43,680 nucleotides of DNA from positions 1 to 43,680 of the forward strand of contig NZ_QUQV01000024.1 in the NCBI RefSeq assembly GCF_003400205.1, in the 5' to 3' direction. Source of the stretch: Bacillus sp. HNG (GTDB lineage Bacteria > Bacillota > Bacilli > Bacillales > Bacillaceae_L). Each line of letters opens with the position of its first letter. Position 1 is the first letter of the stretch. The position numbers were made by a program, and so were the translations under genes. Below are positions 31,342-40,290 of this stretch, one piece after another. The notes beneath the pieces are model-generated. The model was not told the DNA's origin, ran no database searches, and saw only the letters and a list, made by a program, of their open reading frames with translations.

Positions 31342-31659
31342 TTAGATCCCTAATCCTTCAAGGTATTCATTTACTTGCTCAGGAGTTTTCGCATTCGCAC
31401 TATGTAAGTGGCCAAGCTTTTCTCCACCTTTATAATAAAGGAGACTTGGGATTCCCATGACATTATATTTTTCAGCGATTTCAGGGAACTCGTCCTTGTC
31501 CATGCTGTACCAAGGAACACTGTTATGCGTTTCAAGAATTTCACCAATGAACGCTTCTAGGCGTCGGCAATCCGGACACCAAGTTGTATCGAATTTTATA
31601 ATGGCCCCTTCAGATTGAATAATCTCATTAAATTGTTCGACAGAAGTAATTCTTTCCAT
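31342..31659 (-). CDS. Thioredoxin-like protein with CPDC active site
   Basis: A 105-residue thioredoxin-fold protein. The redox motif is WCPDC (Cys28, Cys31) instead of the WCGPC of thioredoxin, and the cis-proline is Pro71 in MGIPSLL. There is no signal peptide, so it is cytosolic. It resembles the YdbP-type thioredoxin-like proteins of Bacillus; the partner is unknown. A GGAGGGATAG sequence precedes the ATG. Confidence 0.88.
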   Translation of the reverse strand: MERITSVEQFNEIIQSEGAIIKFDTTWCPDCRRLEAFIGEILETHNSVPWYSMDKDEFPEIAEKYNVMGIPSLLYYKGGEKLGHLHSANAKTPEQVNEYLEGLGI

Positions 31660-31789
31660 TTCTATCCCTCCACATCCAATAATTGCAATCTTACTATAAC
31701 AAATTCCTTACCGAAAAGAAAAATAATCTGCCCGACCTAATTTTTCGCGTTGGTTCTTTTCGAATTCGGGAAGAATGAGGGAGGAAGTG

Positions 31790-31819
31790 TTGCCGAACGC
31801 CTGTAATTTTTGATATTAT
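31790..31819 (+). promoter_or_regulatory. Possible sigma-A promoter for gatCAB
   Basis: TTGCCG (31790-31795) and TATTAT (31814-31819) are 18 bp apart, with the predicted start about 25-30 nt before gatC. Confidence 0.4.
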
Positions 31820-31853
31820 CAGTATATTGTATGGACGGTGGAGGTGAAGGGAA

Positions 31854-32144
31854 ATGTCGAGGATTTCGATTGAAGAAGTAAAACATGTTGCAAACTTAGC
31901 ACGTTTAGCTGTAACGGAAGATGAAGCAAAGATGTTCCAACAACAGCTGGATGGGATTATTTCGTTTGCTGAGCAATTAAATGAATTAGATACAGAAAAT
32001 GTGGAGCCAACTTCACATGTTCTGTCTGTGAAAAATGTGATGCGTGAAGATGTCGCAAAAGAAGGTTTACCTGTTGAAGAGGTATTAAAAAATGCACCAG
32101 ATGCAAAGGACGGACAATTCCGCGTACCAGCGATCATTGAATAA
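31854..32144 (+). CDS. gatC: Asp/Glu-tRNA(Asn/Gln) amidotransferase subunit C
   Basis: GatC is the small belt subunit of GatCAB, which converts misacylated Glu-tRNA(Gln) (and Asp-tRNA(Asn)) to the correct aminoacyl-tRNA. The 96 residues start [18 protein letters not shown], as usual for the family. GGAGGTGAAGGG lies upstream of the ATG. It is the first gene of gatC-gatA-gatB, with gaps of only about 15 nt. Confidence 0.96.
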   Translation: MSRISIEEVKHVANLARLAVTEDEAKMFQQQLDGIISFAEQLNELDTENVEPTSHVLSVKNVMREDVAKEGLPVEEVLKNAPDAKDGQFRVPAIIE

Positions 32145-32158
32145 AGGGGGGAGAAAGG

Positions 32159-33616
32159 TTGTCACTTTTTGATCATAAAGTTTCAGAATTACATTCACTT
32201 TTACATAAAAAAGAAATTTCAGTATCAGACCTTGTGGACGAATCATTTAAGCGAATCACCGCGGTTGACGAAAAGGTACAAGCTTTTTTAACATTAAATG
32301 AAGAAAATGCAAGAGGATATGCAAAGCAATTAGATGAAGCGCTTGGAAACAGCGATGAGCTGGGGCTACTATTTGGTATGCCAATCGGTGTGAAAGACAA
32401 TATCGTCACAAAAGGACTTCGTACCACGGCAGCAAGTAAAATTCTCGAAAACTTTGATCCTATTTATGATGCAACAGCTGTCCAAAAGCTTCAGATGGCT
32501 CAAACGGTTACGGTCGGTAAGCTGAACATGGACGAATTTGCAATGGGTTCATCAAATGAAAACTCTGGATTCAAGGCAACAAAAAACCCATGGGATCTCG
32601 AACGTGTTCCAGGAGGGTCTAGTGGTGGTTCGGCAGCAGCTGTTGCGGCAGGAGAGGTCTTATTCTCACTTGGTTCCGATACAGGTGGTTCCATTCGTCA
32701 ACCTGCAGCATTCTGTGGTGTGGTTGGTTTGAAACCTACATACGGAAGAGTATCACGTTTTGGCTTAATTGCTTTTGCATCGTCATTAGACCAAATTGGT
32801 CCACTTACACGCACAGTTGAGGACAATGCTTATCTTTTACAGGCGATTTCTGGGGTTGATCCAATGGATGCAACTTCTGCTAATGTGGACGTACCAAACT
32901 ATGTATCAGCACTCACAGGTGATGTTAAGGGTCTAAAAATCGCTGTGCCAAAGGAATATCTTGGTGAGGGTGTAACTGAGGAAGTTCGTCAATCTGTTCT
33001 GGATGCCTTAAAAGTTCTTGAAGGACTTGGTGCAACATGGGAAGAAGTATCCCTTCCGCATTCTAAATATGCACTTGCTACTTATTACTTACTATCATCA
33101 TCAGAGGCATCTGCAAACCTTGCGCGTTTTGACGGGGTTCGTTATGGATACCGCACAGACAATGCCGAAAATCTGATTGAAATGTACAAGCAAACAAGAA
33201 GCGAAGGCTTTGGGGACGAGGTAAAACGTCGTATCATGCTTGGAACGTTTGCGCTCAGCTCAGGGTATTATGATGCTTACTATAAAAAAGCGCAGAAAGT
33301 TCGTACATTAATCAAGAAGGACTTTGAAGATGTATTTGAAAAATACGATGTAATCATTGGACCTACCACACCAACACCAGCATTTAAGATTGGTGAAAAC
33401 ATGGATGACCCACTTACTATGTATGCCAATGATATTCTAACCATCCCAGTGAACCTAGCGGGTGTACCTGGAATATCAGTTCCATGTGGTTTTTCAAATG
33501 GATTACCACTAGGACTCCAAATTATTGGAAAGCATTTTGATGAAAGCACCATTTATCGAGTTGCAGATGCGTTCGAAAAAGCAACCGATCATCATAAACA
33601 AAAACCACAACTGTAA
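32159..33616 (+). CDS. gatA: Asp/Glu-tRNA amidotransferase subunit A
   Basis: GatA is the amidase subunit releasing ammonia from glutamine. The Ser-cisSer-Lys triad is Lys79 (GVKDN), Ser154 (GGSSGGS) and Ser178 (DTGGS). Length is 485 residues, as in B. subtilis. The start is TTG, supported by AAAGGGGGGA about 8 nt upstream. Confidence 0.97.
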   Translation: MSLFDHKVSELHSLLHKKEISVSDLVDESFKRITAVDEKVQAFLTLNEENARGYAKQLDEALGNSDELGLLFGMPIGVKDNIVTKGLRTTAASKILENFDPIYDATAVQKLQMAQTVTVGKLNMDEFAMGSSNENSGFKATKNPWDLERVPGGSSGGSAAAVAAGEVLFSLGSDTGGSIRQPAAFCGVVGLKPTYGRVSRFGLIAFASSLDQIGPLTRTVEDNAYLLQAISGVDPMDATSANVDVPNYVSALTGDVKGLKIAVPKEYLGEGVTEEVRQSVLDALKVLEGLGATWEEVSLPHSKYALATYYLLSSSEASANLARFDGVRYGYRTDNAENLIEMYKQTRSEGFGDEVKRRIMLGTFALSSGYYDAYYKKAQKVRTLIKKDFEDVFEKYDVIIGPTTPTPAFKIGENMDDPLTMYANDILTIPVNLAGVPGISVPCGFSNGLPLGLQIIGKHFDESTIYRVADAFEKATDHHKQKPQL

Positions 33617-33631
33617 GGGGGGAAAATAAAA

Positions 33632-35062
33632 ATGAAGTTTGAAACAGTTATCGGGTTGGAGGTTCACGTCGAACTTAAAACCGAATCAAAAATATTTTCA
33701 AGCGCGCCAAACGAATTCGGGGCTGCTCCAAATACATTAACGAGTGTCGTTGAATTAGGATACCCAGGTGTTCTTCCAGTCATTAATAAAAAAGCCGTTG
33801 AGTGGGCAATGAAGGCTGCCATGGCTTTAAACTGTGAGATTAATCAGGAAACAAAATTTGACCGTAAAAACTATTTCTATCCGGATAATCCAAAGGCCTA
33901 CCAAATCTCTCAATTTGATAAGCCAATTGGTGAGCATGGCTGGATTGAAATTGAAGTGAACGGTGAAAAGAAAAAGATAGGGATTACTCGTCTTCACCTA
34001 GAAGAAGATGCCGGTAAACTTACTCACTCTGGTCGAGGCTACTCATTGGTCGACTTGAACCGTCAAGGAACACCGTTGATTGAAATCGTATCAGAGCCAG
34101 ACATTCGTACGCCTGAAGAAGCATATGCTTATTTGGAAAAATTAAAATCGATCATCCAATATACAGGTGTGTCTGACTGTAAAATGGAGGAAGGCTCACT
34201 CCGTTGTGATGCCAACATCTCATTGCGTCCTGTCGGTCAAAAAGAGTTTGGAACAAAGACAGAGTTAAAGAACCTGAACTCATTCGCATTTGTTAAAAAT
34301 GGTCTTGAGTATGAGGAAATTCGCCAAGCAGAAGTATTATCTGCAGGTGGCGTGATTGAGCAGGAAACACGCCGATATGATGAATCGTCAAAATCAACTA
34401 TTTTAATGCGTGTTAAGGAAGGTTCTGATGATTACCGTTACTTCCCTGAACCGGACTTAGTGGAACTATATATTGACGATGAATGGATGGAAAGAGTTCG
34501 TGCTGAAATTCCTGAGCTTCCAGACGCTCGTAAAAAACGTTATATCGAAGAACTTGGTCTGCCGGAATATGATGCAGCTGTACTTACTGTTACGAAAGAA
34601 ACTTCAGATTTCTTTGAAGAAACAGTTGCGAACGGTGCAGATGCAAAGCAAGCATCCAACTGGATTATGGGTGAGGTTTCTGGTTACCTGAATGCAGAGC
34701 AGAAGGAACTACATGAAATTGCCTTAACTCCAGCGAGTCTTGCAGGCATGATCAAGCTAATCGAGAACGGAACAATTTCTTCCAAGATTGCGAAAACGGT
34801 CTTTAAAGAATTAATTGAAAAAGGCGGAGATGCCGAAGCAATCGTGAAGGAAAAAGGACTCGTTCAGATTTCGGATGAAGGTGCGCTAACAAAGATCATC
34901 GTTGAGGTTATCGCAAACAACCCACAATCTGTTGATGATTATAAGAGCGGAAAAGGAAAAGCAATCGGCTTCCTAGTCGGTCAAGTTATGAAACAAACAA
35001 AAGGACAAGCTAACCCACAAATGGTTAACAAAATCCTTGTTGAAGAAATGAATAAGCTGTAA
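33632..35062 (+). CDS. gatB: Asp/Glu-tRNA amidotransferase subunit B
   Basis: GatB phosphorylates the misacylated tRNA carboxyl group and transfers ammonia to it. The N-terminal [16 protein letters not shown], the [18 protein letters not shown] signature and the C-terminal YqeY-like tRNA-binding domain (about 330-476) are present. Length is 476 residues. AAGGGGGG precedes the ATG by about 8 nt. A terminator follows. Confidence 0.97.
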   Translation: MKFETVIGLEVHVELKTESKIFSSAPNEFGAAPNTLTSVVELGYPGVLPVINKKAVEWAMKAAMALNCEINQETKFDRKNYFYPDNPKAYQISQFDKPIGEHGWIEIEVNGEKKKIGITRLHLEEDAGKLTHSGRGYSLVDLNRQGTPLIEIVSEPDIRTPEEAYAYLEKLKSIIQYTGVSDCKMEEGSLRCDANISLRPVGQKEFGTKTELKNLNSFAFVKNGLEYEEIRQAEVLSAGGVIEQETRRYDESSKSTILMRVKEGSDDYRYFPEPDLVELYIDDEWMERVRAEIPELPDARKKRYIEELGLPEYDAAVLTVTKETSDFFEETVANGADAKQASNWIMGEVSGYLNAEQKELHEIALTPASLAGMIKLIENGTISSKIAKTVFKELIEKGGDAEAIVKEKGLVQISDEGALTKIIVEVIANNPQSVDDYKSGKGKAIGFLVGQVMKQTKGQANPQMVNKILVEEMNKL

Positions 35063-35070
35063 TTGCAAAA

Positions 35071-35102
35071 GGGGACCTACAAAAGAGTGGGTCTCTTTTT
35101 AT
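35071..35102 (+). terminator. Terminator after gatB
   Basis: A 9-bp stem (35072-35080 with 35087-35095, two G-U pairs) is followed by T residues. Confidence 0.75.
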
Positions 35103-35104
35103 TA

Positions 35105-35133
35105 TTGATTTTAACGGTAAAAAAACGTATGAT
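35105..35133 (+). promoter_or_regulatory. Sigma-A promoter of the GNAT gene
   Basis: TTGATT (35105-35110) and TATGAT (35128-35133) with 17-bp spacing, about 37 nt before the ATG. Confidence 0.65.
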
Positions 35134-35169
35134 ACCAAAAAGGTTAATTTTGGAAAGGGAGAGAAAAGA

Positions 35170-35730
35170 ATGAACCCAATGCTTATAGAGTTTCCAGAAG
35201 AATTTACCACTGAAAGACTAATCATTCGAATGCCGAAACCGGGAGACGGGAAAGTTGTACATGATGCCATTAAGGTTTCGATAAATGAGCTTAAACCGTG
35301 GATGCCTTTCGCTCAAAAAGAGCAATCGGAACAAGATGTTGAATTGAATATTAGAGAATCACATTTATCCTTTTTAAAAAGAGAGGATCTAAGATTACTA
35401 GTATTTTTAAAAGAAACAGGAGAATTCGTTGCATCTTCTGGATTACATAGGATTGATTGGGCTGTCCCTAAGTTTGAAATAGGATACTGGATTGATAGTC
35501 GTTTTAGTGGAAAAGGATACATGACAGAAGCGGTTAAGGGTATTGCTGATTTTGCTTTCAATGAGTTGAATGCGAGAAGAGTTGAAATAAGGTGTGATGA
35601 AAAAAATAGGAAGAGTAGAGCAATCCCGCAAAAGTTAGGCTTTACGTTGGAAGCGATATTAAAAAATGACGATGTGTCTCCTGAAACAAATGAATTAAGA
35701 AATACATGTATCTATGCAAAAATAGTGTAG
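35170..35730 (+). CDS. GNAT-family N-acetyltransferase (RimJ/RimL type)
   Basis: A 186-residue acetyltransferase. TERLIIRMPKPGDG at the N-terminus is typical of the RimJ/RimL branch. The acetyl-CoA loop is RFSGKGYMTEAVKG (Q/RxxGxG/A motif), followed by LNARRVEIRCDEKNRKSRAIPQKLGF. Substrates of this branch include ribosomal-protein N-termini and small molecules; this one is unassigned. AAGGGAGAG lies 6-7 nt before the ATG. Confidence 0.88.
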   Translation: MNPMLIEFPEEFTTERLIIRMPKPGDGKVVHDAIKVSINELKPWMPFAQKEQSEQDVELNIRESHLSFLKREDLRLLVFLKETGEFVASSGLHRIDWAVPKFEIGYWIDSRFSGKGYMTEAVKGIADFAFNELNARRVEIRCDEKNRKSRAIPQKLGFTLEAILKNDDVSPETNELRNTCIYAKIV

Positions 35731-35753
35731 TAACTTTATATATGCGGTAGCAC

Positions 35754-35781
35754 AAAGGCATTGCTGACTAGCAATGCCTTT
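35754..35781 (+). terminator. Bidirectional terminator between GNAT and LprI-type genes
   Basis: A perfect 12-bp stem (35754-35765 with 35770-35781) with a 4-nt loop, starting AAA and ending TTT, between convergent genes. Confidence 0.85.
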
Positions 35782-35787
35782 CATCAC

Positions 35788-36441
35788 TTACATATAATCT
35801 TCAACTAATTCATAGCATCTTACTTCTGTAAGATCCGCTAGTACAGCTACATATTCTAAATGTTCCTGAGTACCGCCCTTGTATTTTTGCGATGCTTGTA
35901 ATGCATTATTATCTCTATATTTTATCCAATCACGTTGCTCATTTCTCAATTGATCCATCTCTTCTGCTGTAAGTTGCCCCTTTAGGACTCCATAAACTTC
36001 ATTCAACAATTCATCCCAAGCTTCCCATCGATCGTTTTCCACTTTTTTTAAAGCGAAGGTTGAAGTATCTGTTGCTTCCATTGCATCGGTTTCAGTTTTA
36101 ATATCATTTAATTTATTGAGATACTCATCCTTCAAGCTTGCAGTCGCATTTAAAGATAGTTTTGCTTCTTTTTCGGGTATATTGTTTGTTGTTTCTCCTT
36201 TTTCGTTTGTATCATTTTTGCTTGTATCAATGGGGTCTTTTTCAATGTTGTCAGTCTTTGAGGTAGTTTCTGTTGAAGCCGCATTAGAAGTATTGTCATT
36301 ATTGTTTTGAGATGTCTGCTTATCTTGAGATGGTTTGTCTAACTCGGAACTTGATTTCTCAGATGAGTCTTGACAAGCTACCAAAAAAATCACAAAAATT
36401 ACCGTCAGTATTGAGATTAAGTTTTTTCTATAATTATTCAT
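35788..36441 (-). CDS. LprI-family (DUF1311) lipoprotein
   Basis: A 217-residue lipoprotein with lipobox FLVAC near residue 22. A long low-complexity linker rich in Ser, Asn, Asp, Thr and Lys follows (about 25-95), then a DUF1311/LprI domain at about 115-210 (WDELLNEVYGVL...LRNEQRDWIKYRD). LprI domains are known as lysozyme inhibitors in mycobacteria; in Bacillus the target is unknown. ATG 36441 is chosen over an upstream one because GGAGGAGAG precedes it and it starts the signal peptide. Convergent with the GNAT gene. Confidence 0.82.
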   Translation of the reverse strand: MNNYRKNLISILTVIFVIFLVACQDSSEKSSSELDKPSQDKQTSQNNNDNTSNAASTETTSKTDNIEKDPIDTSKNDTNEKGETTNNIPEKEAKLSLNATASLKDEYLNKLNDIKTETDAMEATDTSTFALKKVENDRWEAWDELLNEVYGVLKGQLTAEEMDQLRNEQRDWIKYRDNNALQASQKYKGGTQEHLEYVAVLADLTEVRCYELVEDYM

Positions 36442-36587
36442 TGTATGGCTCTCCTCCTGTGATGAAAATCTCCAGCTCATACATATTTTAACATAATATC
36501 TTATTATTCCCTTATAAATTTGTCATTTTTTGTTTGAATATGGCGGTTGGAAGAGAAGAGTGTTTAAATTAAAAAAACGACATTATA

Positions 36588-36614
36588 TGAAACCTTCTTA
36601 GGGTGCTATTCGTA
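36588..36614 (+). promoter_or_regulatory. ECF-type promoter upstream of the 85-residue membrane protein gene
   Basis: TGAAAC (36588-36593) and CGTA (36611-36614) are 17 bp apart, the Bacillus ECF layout. The predicted start lies about 34 nt before ATG 36654. No sigma-A pair fits here. The next operon encodes an ECF sigma factor. Confidence 0.6.
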
Positions 36615-36653
36615 AATTAGGTATATGATTTTTATACCAAGGGGGAAATGATA

Positions 36654-36911
36654 ATGGAAGATGGTTATCTTTTTTATGTGATCGGTGGCGTTCTTCTTCT
36701 TTATGTATTAGTAATGATTCCGATTCAGTACCGAAACATAGCGGCAACGAAGGAAGAATTCAAGAAAACGAAAAAAACACATAATGAAACGTACGAAGAG
36801 ATGTCCTTTGAAGAACAGCAACTACAATTCAATCTTCAAGGAAACCCTATAAATTTACCATCAACCTTGATCGCAGCCTTAATTTATAAAATCGTTCATC
36901 GAAATAAATAA
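36654..36911 (+). CDS. Small membrane protein, DUF3949-like
   Basis: An 85-residue protein with one N-terminal membrane segment (about 5-24), a charged middle with MSFEEQQLQFNLQGNPI, and a short C-terminal hydrophobic stretch. The pattern resembles the Bacillus DUF3949 family as I remember it; function unknown. ATG 36654 is chosen over 36648 because GGGGG lies 8 nt before it but only 2 nt before the other. The ECF-type promoter and the adjacent sigma operon suggest a stress-response role. Confidence 0.65.
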   Translation: MEDGYLFYVIGGVLLLYVLVMIPIQYRNIAATKEEFKKTKKTHNETYEEMSFEEQQLQFNLQGNPINLPSTLIAALIYKIVHRNK

Positions 36912-36921
36912 TTTGTTTTGC

Positions 36922-36948
36922 AGACCTTCTTTCTAGAGGGTCTTTTTT
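36922..36948 (+). terminator. Terminator after the small membrane protein gene
   Basis: A 9-bp stem (36922-36930 with 36935-36943) and a 4-nt loop followed by six T. It separates this gene from the sigma-factor operon. Confidence 0.8.
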
Positions 36949-37016
36949 ATGCTTAAAAACTTTTTAACTATTTTTTTCGAAAAACTGTAGGGTATAGTAG
37001 GTGTAAGTTCGTCTAT

Positions 37017-37592
37017 ATGGGTAGACAGAAGAGAAAGGGGGAGAGTGCGATTCAAGATGAGGTTTTGATTGAGAAGGCAAAAGCAGGCGATGAGCATGCC
37101 TTTCGCTTATTCATTGAAAAATATAAGAATCTAGTATTTAAAGCCATTTATCCGGTTCTACGTCATGAAAAGGATGCCGAAGATGCGTCTCAGGAAATAT
37201 TTCTTAAAATCTATTATGCACTCCCCCAATACAGTGCTCAGGGCTTTAAGGCATGGATTACACGGATTGCAGTGAACCATGCAATAGATGTGAAACGGAA
37301 AAAACAGCGGCAACAAGAAATGATTCTTGAGCCGGAAGTTCTTCATGCACTCTCTCCGTCAGAGGAAAATGTCGTGGTCCCACTTTTACGAAAGGAACAA
37401 AGAGAACTGGTTAAAAATCGGCTACAGGATATGCCAGTGAATTATCGCAAGGTGATTGAGGCCTACTACATAGAAGAAAAAAGCTATAAACAAATTGCTC
37501 AGGAACAGCAGGTGGAGCCAAAAACGGTGGAAACAAAGCTGTATCGAGCCCGAAATTGGATGAAGAAACATTGGAAGGAGGATGATTTTTAA
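37017..37592 (+). CDS. ECF-type RNA polymerase sigma factor
   Basis: The protein has sigma region 2 (about 25-92, DAEDASQEIFLKIYYALPQY) and region 4 (about 130-183, MPVNYRKVIEAYYIEEKSYKQIA) without region 3, so it is an ECF sigma factor directing RNA polymerase to envelope-stress promoters. The first ATG (37017) has no ribosome-binding site. A strong AAAGGGGGAG at 37034-37043 instead points to an in-frame ATT codon at 37050, giving IQDEVLIEKAKAGD..., the normal family N-terminus (180 residues). GTG within this stretch is out of frame. The anti-sigma gene follows directly. I do not recognise a named B. subtilis equivalent. Confidence 0.88.
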   Translation: MGRQKRKGESAIQDEVLIEKAKAGDEHAFRLFIEKYKNLVFKAIYPVLRHEKDAEDASQEIFLKIYYALPQYSAQGFKAWITRIAVNHAIDVKRKKQRQQEMILEPEVLHALSPSEENVVVPLLRKEQRELVKNRLQDMPVNYRKVIEAYYIEEKSYKQIAQEQQVEPKTVETKLYRARNWMKKHWKEDDF

Positions 37593-38036
37593 ATGAGGCA
37601 TTTCAGCGATGAAGAGTGGTTGTTGTATATAAAGGATCACCTAGAAGAACCAAAGCGGGAAGAACTCGAAAATCACCTATTTTCCTGTGACCAATGTTTA
37701 GAAATCTATATGGAGTTAATAGAAGACCATGCTAAGGAGATACCTAACCTTGAAAATGATCGCTTTACAGATGAGGTGGTCACAAAGCTTCCGGTAAGAA
37801 AAGGAAAACAAAAAGAGTCGGTTTTACGAAGTCCGATTTTTCATTATGGAATTGCTGCAGTTGTTACCTTAACCTTGATGTCCACCGGGGTATTCCAGAG
37901 TATGACAGGAATTATCGGTGTAGTTGAAACATCTAATTTTTCAGAGCAAAAACAATCTGTTTCAAATCATTTAATGGAAAAAGCATTATCGCTGTTTGAC
38001 ATAATCGAAACAAAACATGAGGAGGGAGAAAAATGA
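37593..38036 (+). CDS. Zinc-type anti-sigma factor
   Basis: A 147-residue membrane protein. The cytosolic N-terminus carries the anti-sigma zinc motif H-x3-C-x2-C (His28, Cys32, Cys35 in HLFSCDQC), and one membrane segment lies at about 86-108. Such proteins bind and hold the ECF sigma factor at the membrane until a signal releases it. The ATG directly follows the sigma stop, with AAGGAGG 11 nt upstream, and it overlaps the next gene by 4 nt, which supports the pair. Confidence 0.85.
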   Translation: MRHFSDEEWLLYIKDHLEEPKREELENHLFSCDQCLEIYMELIEDHAKEIPNLENDRFTDEVVTKLPVRKGKQKESVLRSPIFHYGIAAVVTLTLMSTGVFQSMTGIIGVVETSNFSEQKQSVSNHLMEKALSLFDIIETKHEEGEK

Positions 38037-39127
38037 GTTATAATCCAGTGCTTGCATTTTTTCTATCATTTATTCCAGGTGTTGGCCATTTTTATGTGAA
38101 TCGAAAAATAAGAGGGTTTCTCTATGGAGCAGGAACGGTTGGCTCAATTTTAATAGGAATCTTCGGAACGTTTATGGTAGGGTATGAGGAGCCATTTTTC
38201 GTTGGACTGATATTTGCATTTTTCGTTGGAGTAATCAATGTGCTCGATATGATTATCTTCCTTTTGCGAAATAACAAGCAAAATCAACATCAGCAAGTGA
38301 TCCAAACAGAAGAAGGGCAAGTCGTTTCAGTTCGAACTGATGACTCAGATCGTTTCTATACGATTATCCTTTCATTTATCCCAGGATTGGGGCATTTTCA
38401 GCTAGGCTTGATTAACCGTGGTTTAACTTTTCTAATTGGTTTTTTTGGGTTAGGAACGATGGTTGTATTTATTTCGGTATTTACGGATCAAGGGGCATTC
38501 ATGGTGTTTCTTGGTATTCTCCCAGTTATTTGGGTATATAACATGTTTGATGCAGTTCAGCTTGTAAGTAAGAAACAGCGTGGAGAAGAATTGGTCGATA
38601 AGACAATTTTAGAAGATTTCGAAGAAACGAGACGGGAGCAAGGACGTAAAAGCAAAACGCTCGCAACGGTTCTTGCGATATTCCCAGGGGCTGGGCACTT
38701 GTATCTTGGTTTACAAAAACGGGGAATACAGCTGATGGCAGCCTTTCTATTCGCAATTTATATTTTAGATGTGCTTCGCCTTTCCTTATTCCTGTTTTTA
38801 ATCCCAATCATTTGGTTTTATAGCTTTTTCGATGCCCTTCAGAAGGTGTCAAAGCATGGTGAAGAGGAGATTGAGGATGTTCCCGTGGTCTCCTACATTG
38901 TAAACCACCAAAAATGGGTTGGATTTGGGCTAATTGCATTAGGACTTTACTATTTGCTTGTTAATGTAGTTTTACCAACGGTTGGCCCCATGGTTGCGAA
39001 AGTATTTCATTTTGATATCCAATACTTTTACTACACGTACTTCCAGGGCACAATCATCTGCATCCTATTAATCGGTGGTGGCTTGAAGCTCATGGTAGGC
39101 AGTAAAAAACGGAAGGAGAATGCGTAA
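38033..39127 (+). CDS. Multi-spanning membrane protein with three internal repeats
   Basis: A 364-residue membrane protein built of three repeats of about 101 residues. Each begins with an (F/I)xPGxGH motif: FIPGVGHF (13-20), FIPGLGHF (115-122), IFPGAGHL (216-223). Repeats 2 and 3 end with IWVYNMFDAVQLVSK and IWFYSFFDALQKVSK; repeat 1 ends with a weaker NVLDMIIF. The motif resembles TM2-type proteins. Charged cytosolic linkers separate the repeats, and two further segments lie at about 295-315 and 335-355. The function is unknown. It overlaps the anti-sigma gene by 4 nt and the next gene by 1 nt. Confidence 0.8.
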   Translation: MSYNPVLAFFLSFIPGVGHFYVNRKIRGFLYGAGTVGSILIGIFGTFMVGYEEPFFVGLIFAFFVGVINVLDMIIFLLRNNKQNQHQQVIQTEEGQVVSVRTDDSDRFYTIILSFIPGLGHFQLGLINRGLTFLIGFFGLGTMVVFISVFTDQGAFMVFLGILPVIWVYNMFDAVQLVSKKQRGEELVDKTILEDFEETRREQGRKSKTLATVLAIFPGAGHLYLGLQKRGIQLMAAFLFAIYILDVLRLSLFLFLIPIIWFYSFFDALQKVSKHGEEEIEDVPVVSYIVNHQKWVGFGLIALGLYYLLVNVVLPTVGPMVAKVFHFDIQYFYYTYFQGTIICILLIGGGLKLMVGSKKRKENA

Positions 39128-40080
39128 TGAGAAAATGGCGCGTTGGTTCTGTGTCGATGGGATTATCTTTGATTTTACTTGGTGTTCTCCTTTTTGTATC
39201 ACAAATTAAGGGAATGCCAATGATGGAGCCACTCCTTGTATGGTGGCCAATCATACTAATCGTCTTAGGAATTGAGATTGTCGTATATCTCTTTTTGTCA
39301 AAACAGGAAAATCCGATAGTAAAATATGACTTTTTAAGTATTATGTTCGTAGGGATTATTGGAACGATTGGGATTGGATTTACTCTGTTGTCATCGGTAG
39401 GTTTGGTTGATAAGGTTGAAGGTGTGATTGGGGCAGAGCATCGTTCAATGGATTTGCCAGTTGTAGAGGAAAAGTTATCAGGTGACATCAAACGAGTTGT
39501 CCTTGAAACGAATGGGGTAACTAGTAAAATTGAAGGCTCCACCAAAAATGAATTACATGTGTTTGGAGTTTACCAGGCAACGGTTCACCCAAAAGCTGAT
39601 CCGATCATTTCGGAAACAAGTGATTATATATTTACGAAAGCTGTTGGTGATACAATGTACGTGACCTTGAAGGAGCCAGCTGACCAGGCAGGGCCATTTT
39701 CTACATACACGACAATGGAGCCTACGATTATTGTGCCTATTTCAATACATCTAGAGGTTCGTGGCCAAGATAACCATGTTTCACTCTATCCTGGTTCCCT
39801 TGAAAATAACTGGGTTGTAGATGGAGCGTCAAATGTATCGGTTCATGTAAGTGAAAAAAGTAACATTCTCTTATCTGCGATTTCTAAAAATGAGCTAGGT
39901 AACGGAAATATGGCATGGGATACCATCGATACAACGGAACGAGGCGAGATTGACGAAGTTTATGAGGAAAGCGCGACAGAAAAATTGTACAGAGGCACAA
40001 AAAAGCTAGGGGAAGGAACCTATAAGTTATCCATTTTTAATAGTGACCTGGTGACTGTGAACCTTGTTGAAAAAATGTAG
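39127..40080 (+). CDS. LiaI/LiaF-like membrane protein with extracytoplasmic beta domain
   Basis: A 317-residue protein. Three N-terminal membrane segments (about 8-27, 35-57, 66-90) carry the LiaF-type pattern GLSLILLGVLLF...WWPIILIVLGIE (DUF5668-like). The remaining about 220 residues are beta-rich and recall the DUF4097/adhesin-like domain of LiaF and related envelope-stress proteins. In the B. subtilis Lia system LiaF inhibits a two-component sensor; here it accompanies an ECF sigma factor instead. AAGGAG lies 9 nt before the ATG. It is the last gene of the operon. Confidence 0.75.
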   Translation: MRKWRVGSVSMGLSLILLGVLLFVSQIKGMPMMEPLLVWWPIILIVLGIEIVVYLFLSKQENPIVKYDFLSIMFVGIIGTIGIGFTLLSSVGLVDKVEGVIGAEHRSMDLPVVEEKLSGDIKRVVLETNGVTSKIEGSTKNELHVFGVYQATVHPKADPIISETSDYIFTKAVGDTMYVTLKEPADQAGPFSTYTTMEPTIIVPISIHLEVRGQDNHVSLYPGSLENNWVVDGASNVSVHVSEKSNILLSAISKNELGNGNMAWDTIDTTERGEIDEVYEESATEKLYRGTKKLGEGTYKLSIFNSDLVTVNLVEKM

Positions 40081-40095
40081 GAATGAAGGAAATTG

Positions 40096-40126
40096 TGCGT
40101 TTTGGTTTTGGCCAAGCGCATTTTTA
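40096..40126 (+). terminator. Terminator of the sigma-factor operon
   Basis: TGCGTTT and AAGCGCA form a 7-bp stem with a long loop, followed by five T. Moderate strength. Confidence 0.65.
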
Positions 40127-40222
40127 AATAAAAGAATTTGGGCAAGCTGGGTACCCTATTTATGAATATATATGAAATAAGAGACAACTGTGAAAAAATG
40201 GATTTTTTTGCTAAGGTCAAAA

Positions 40223-40251
40223 TTGATTAAATCGATTGGATAGGCTATCAT
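40223..40251 (+). promoter_or_regulatory. Sigma-A promoter of the diacylglycerol kinase gene
   Basis: TTGATT (40223-40228) and TATCAT (40246-40251) with 17-bp spacing; predicted start about 33 nt before ATG 40291. Confidence 0.55.
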
Positions 40252-40290
40252 GTAACATAGATATTGATTATCTTATTTAGGATGATGAGA

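Noticed and set aside
36985-37016. Autoregulatory ECF promoter of the sigma operon (TGTAGG ... CGTC)
   Set aside because: CGTC at 37010 is plausible, but no TGAAAC-like -35 lies at 16-17 bp; TGTAGG at 18 bp is a poor match.
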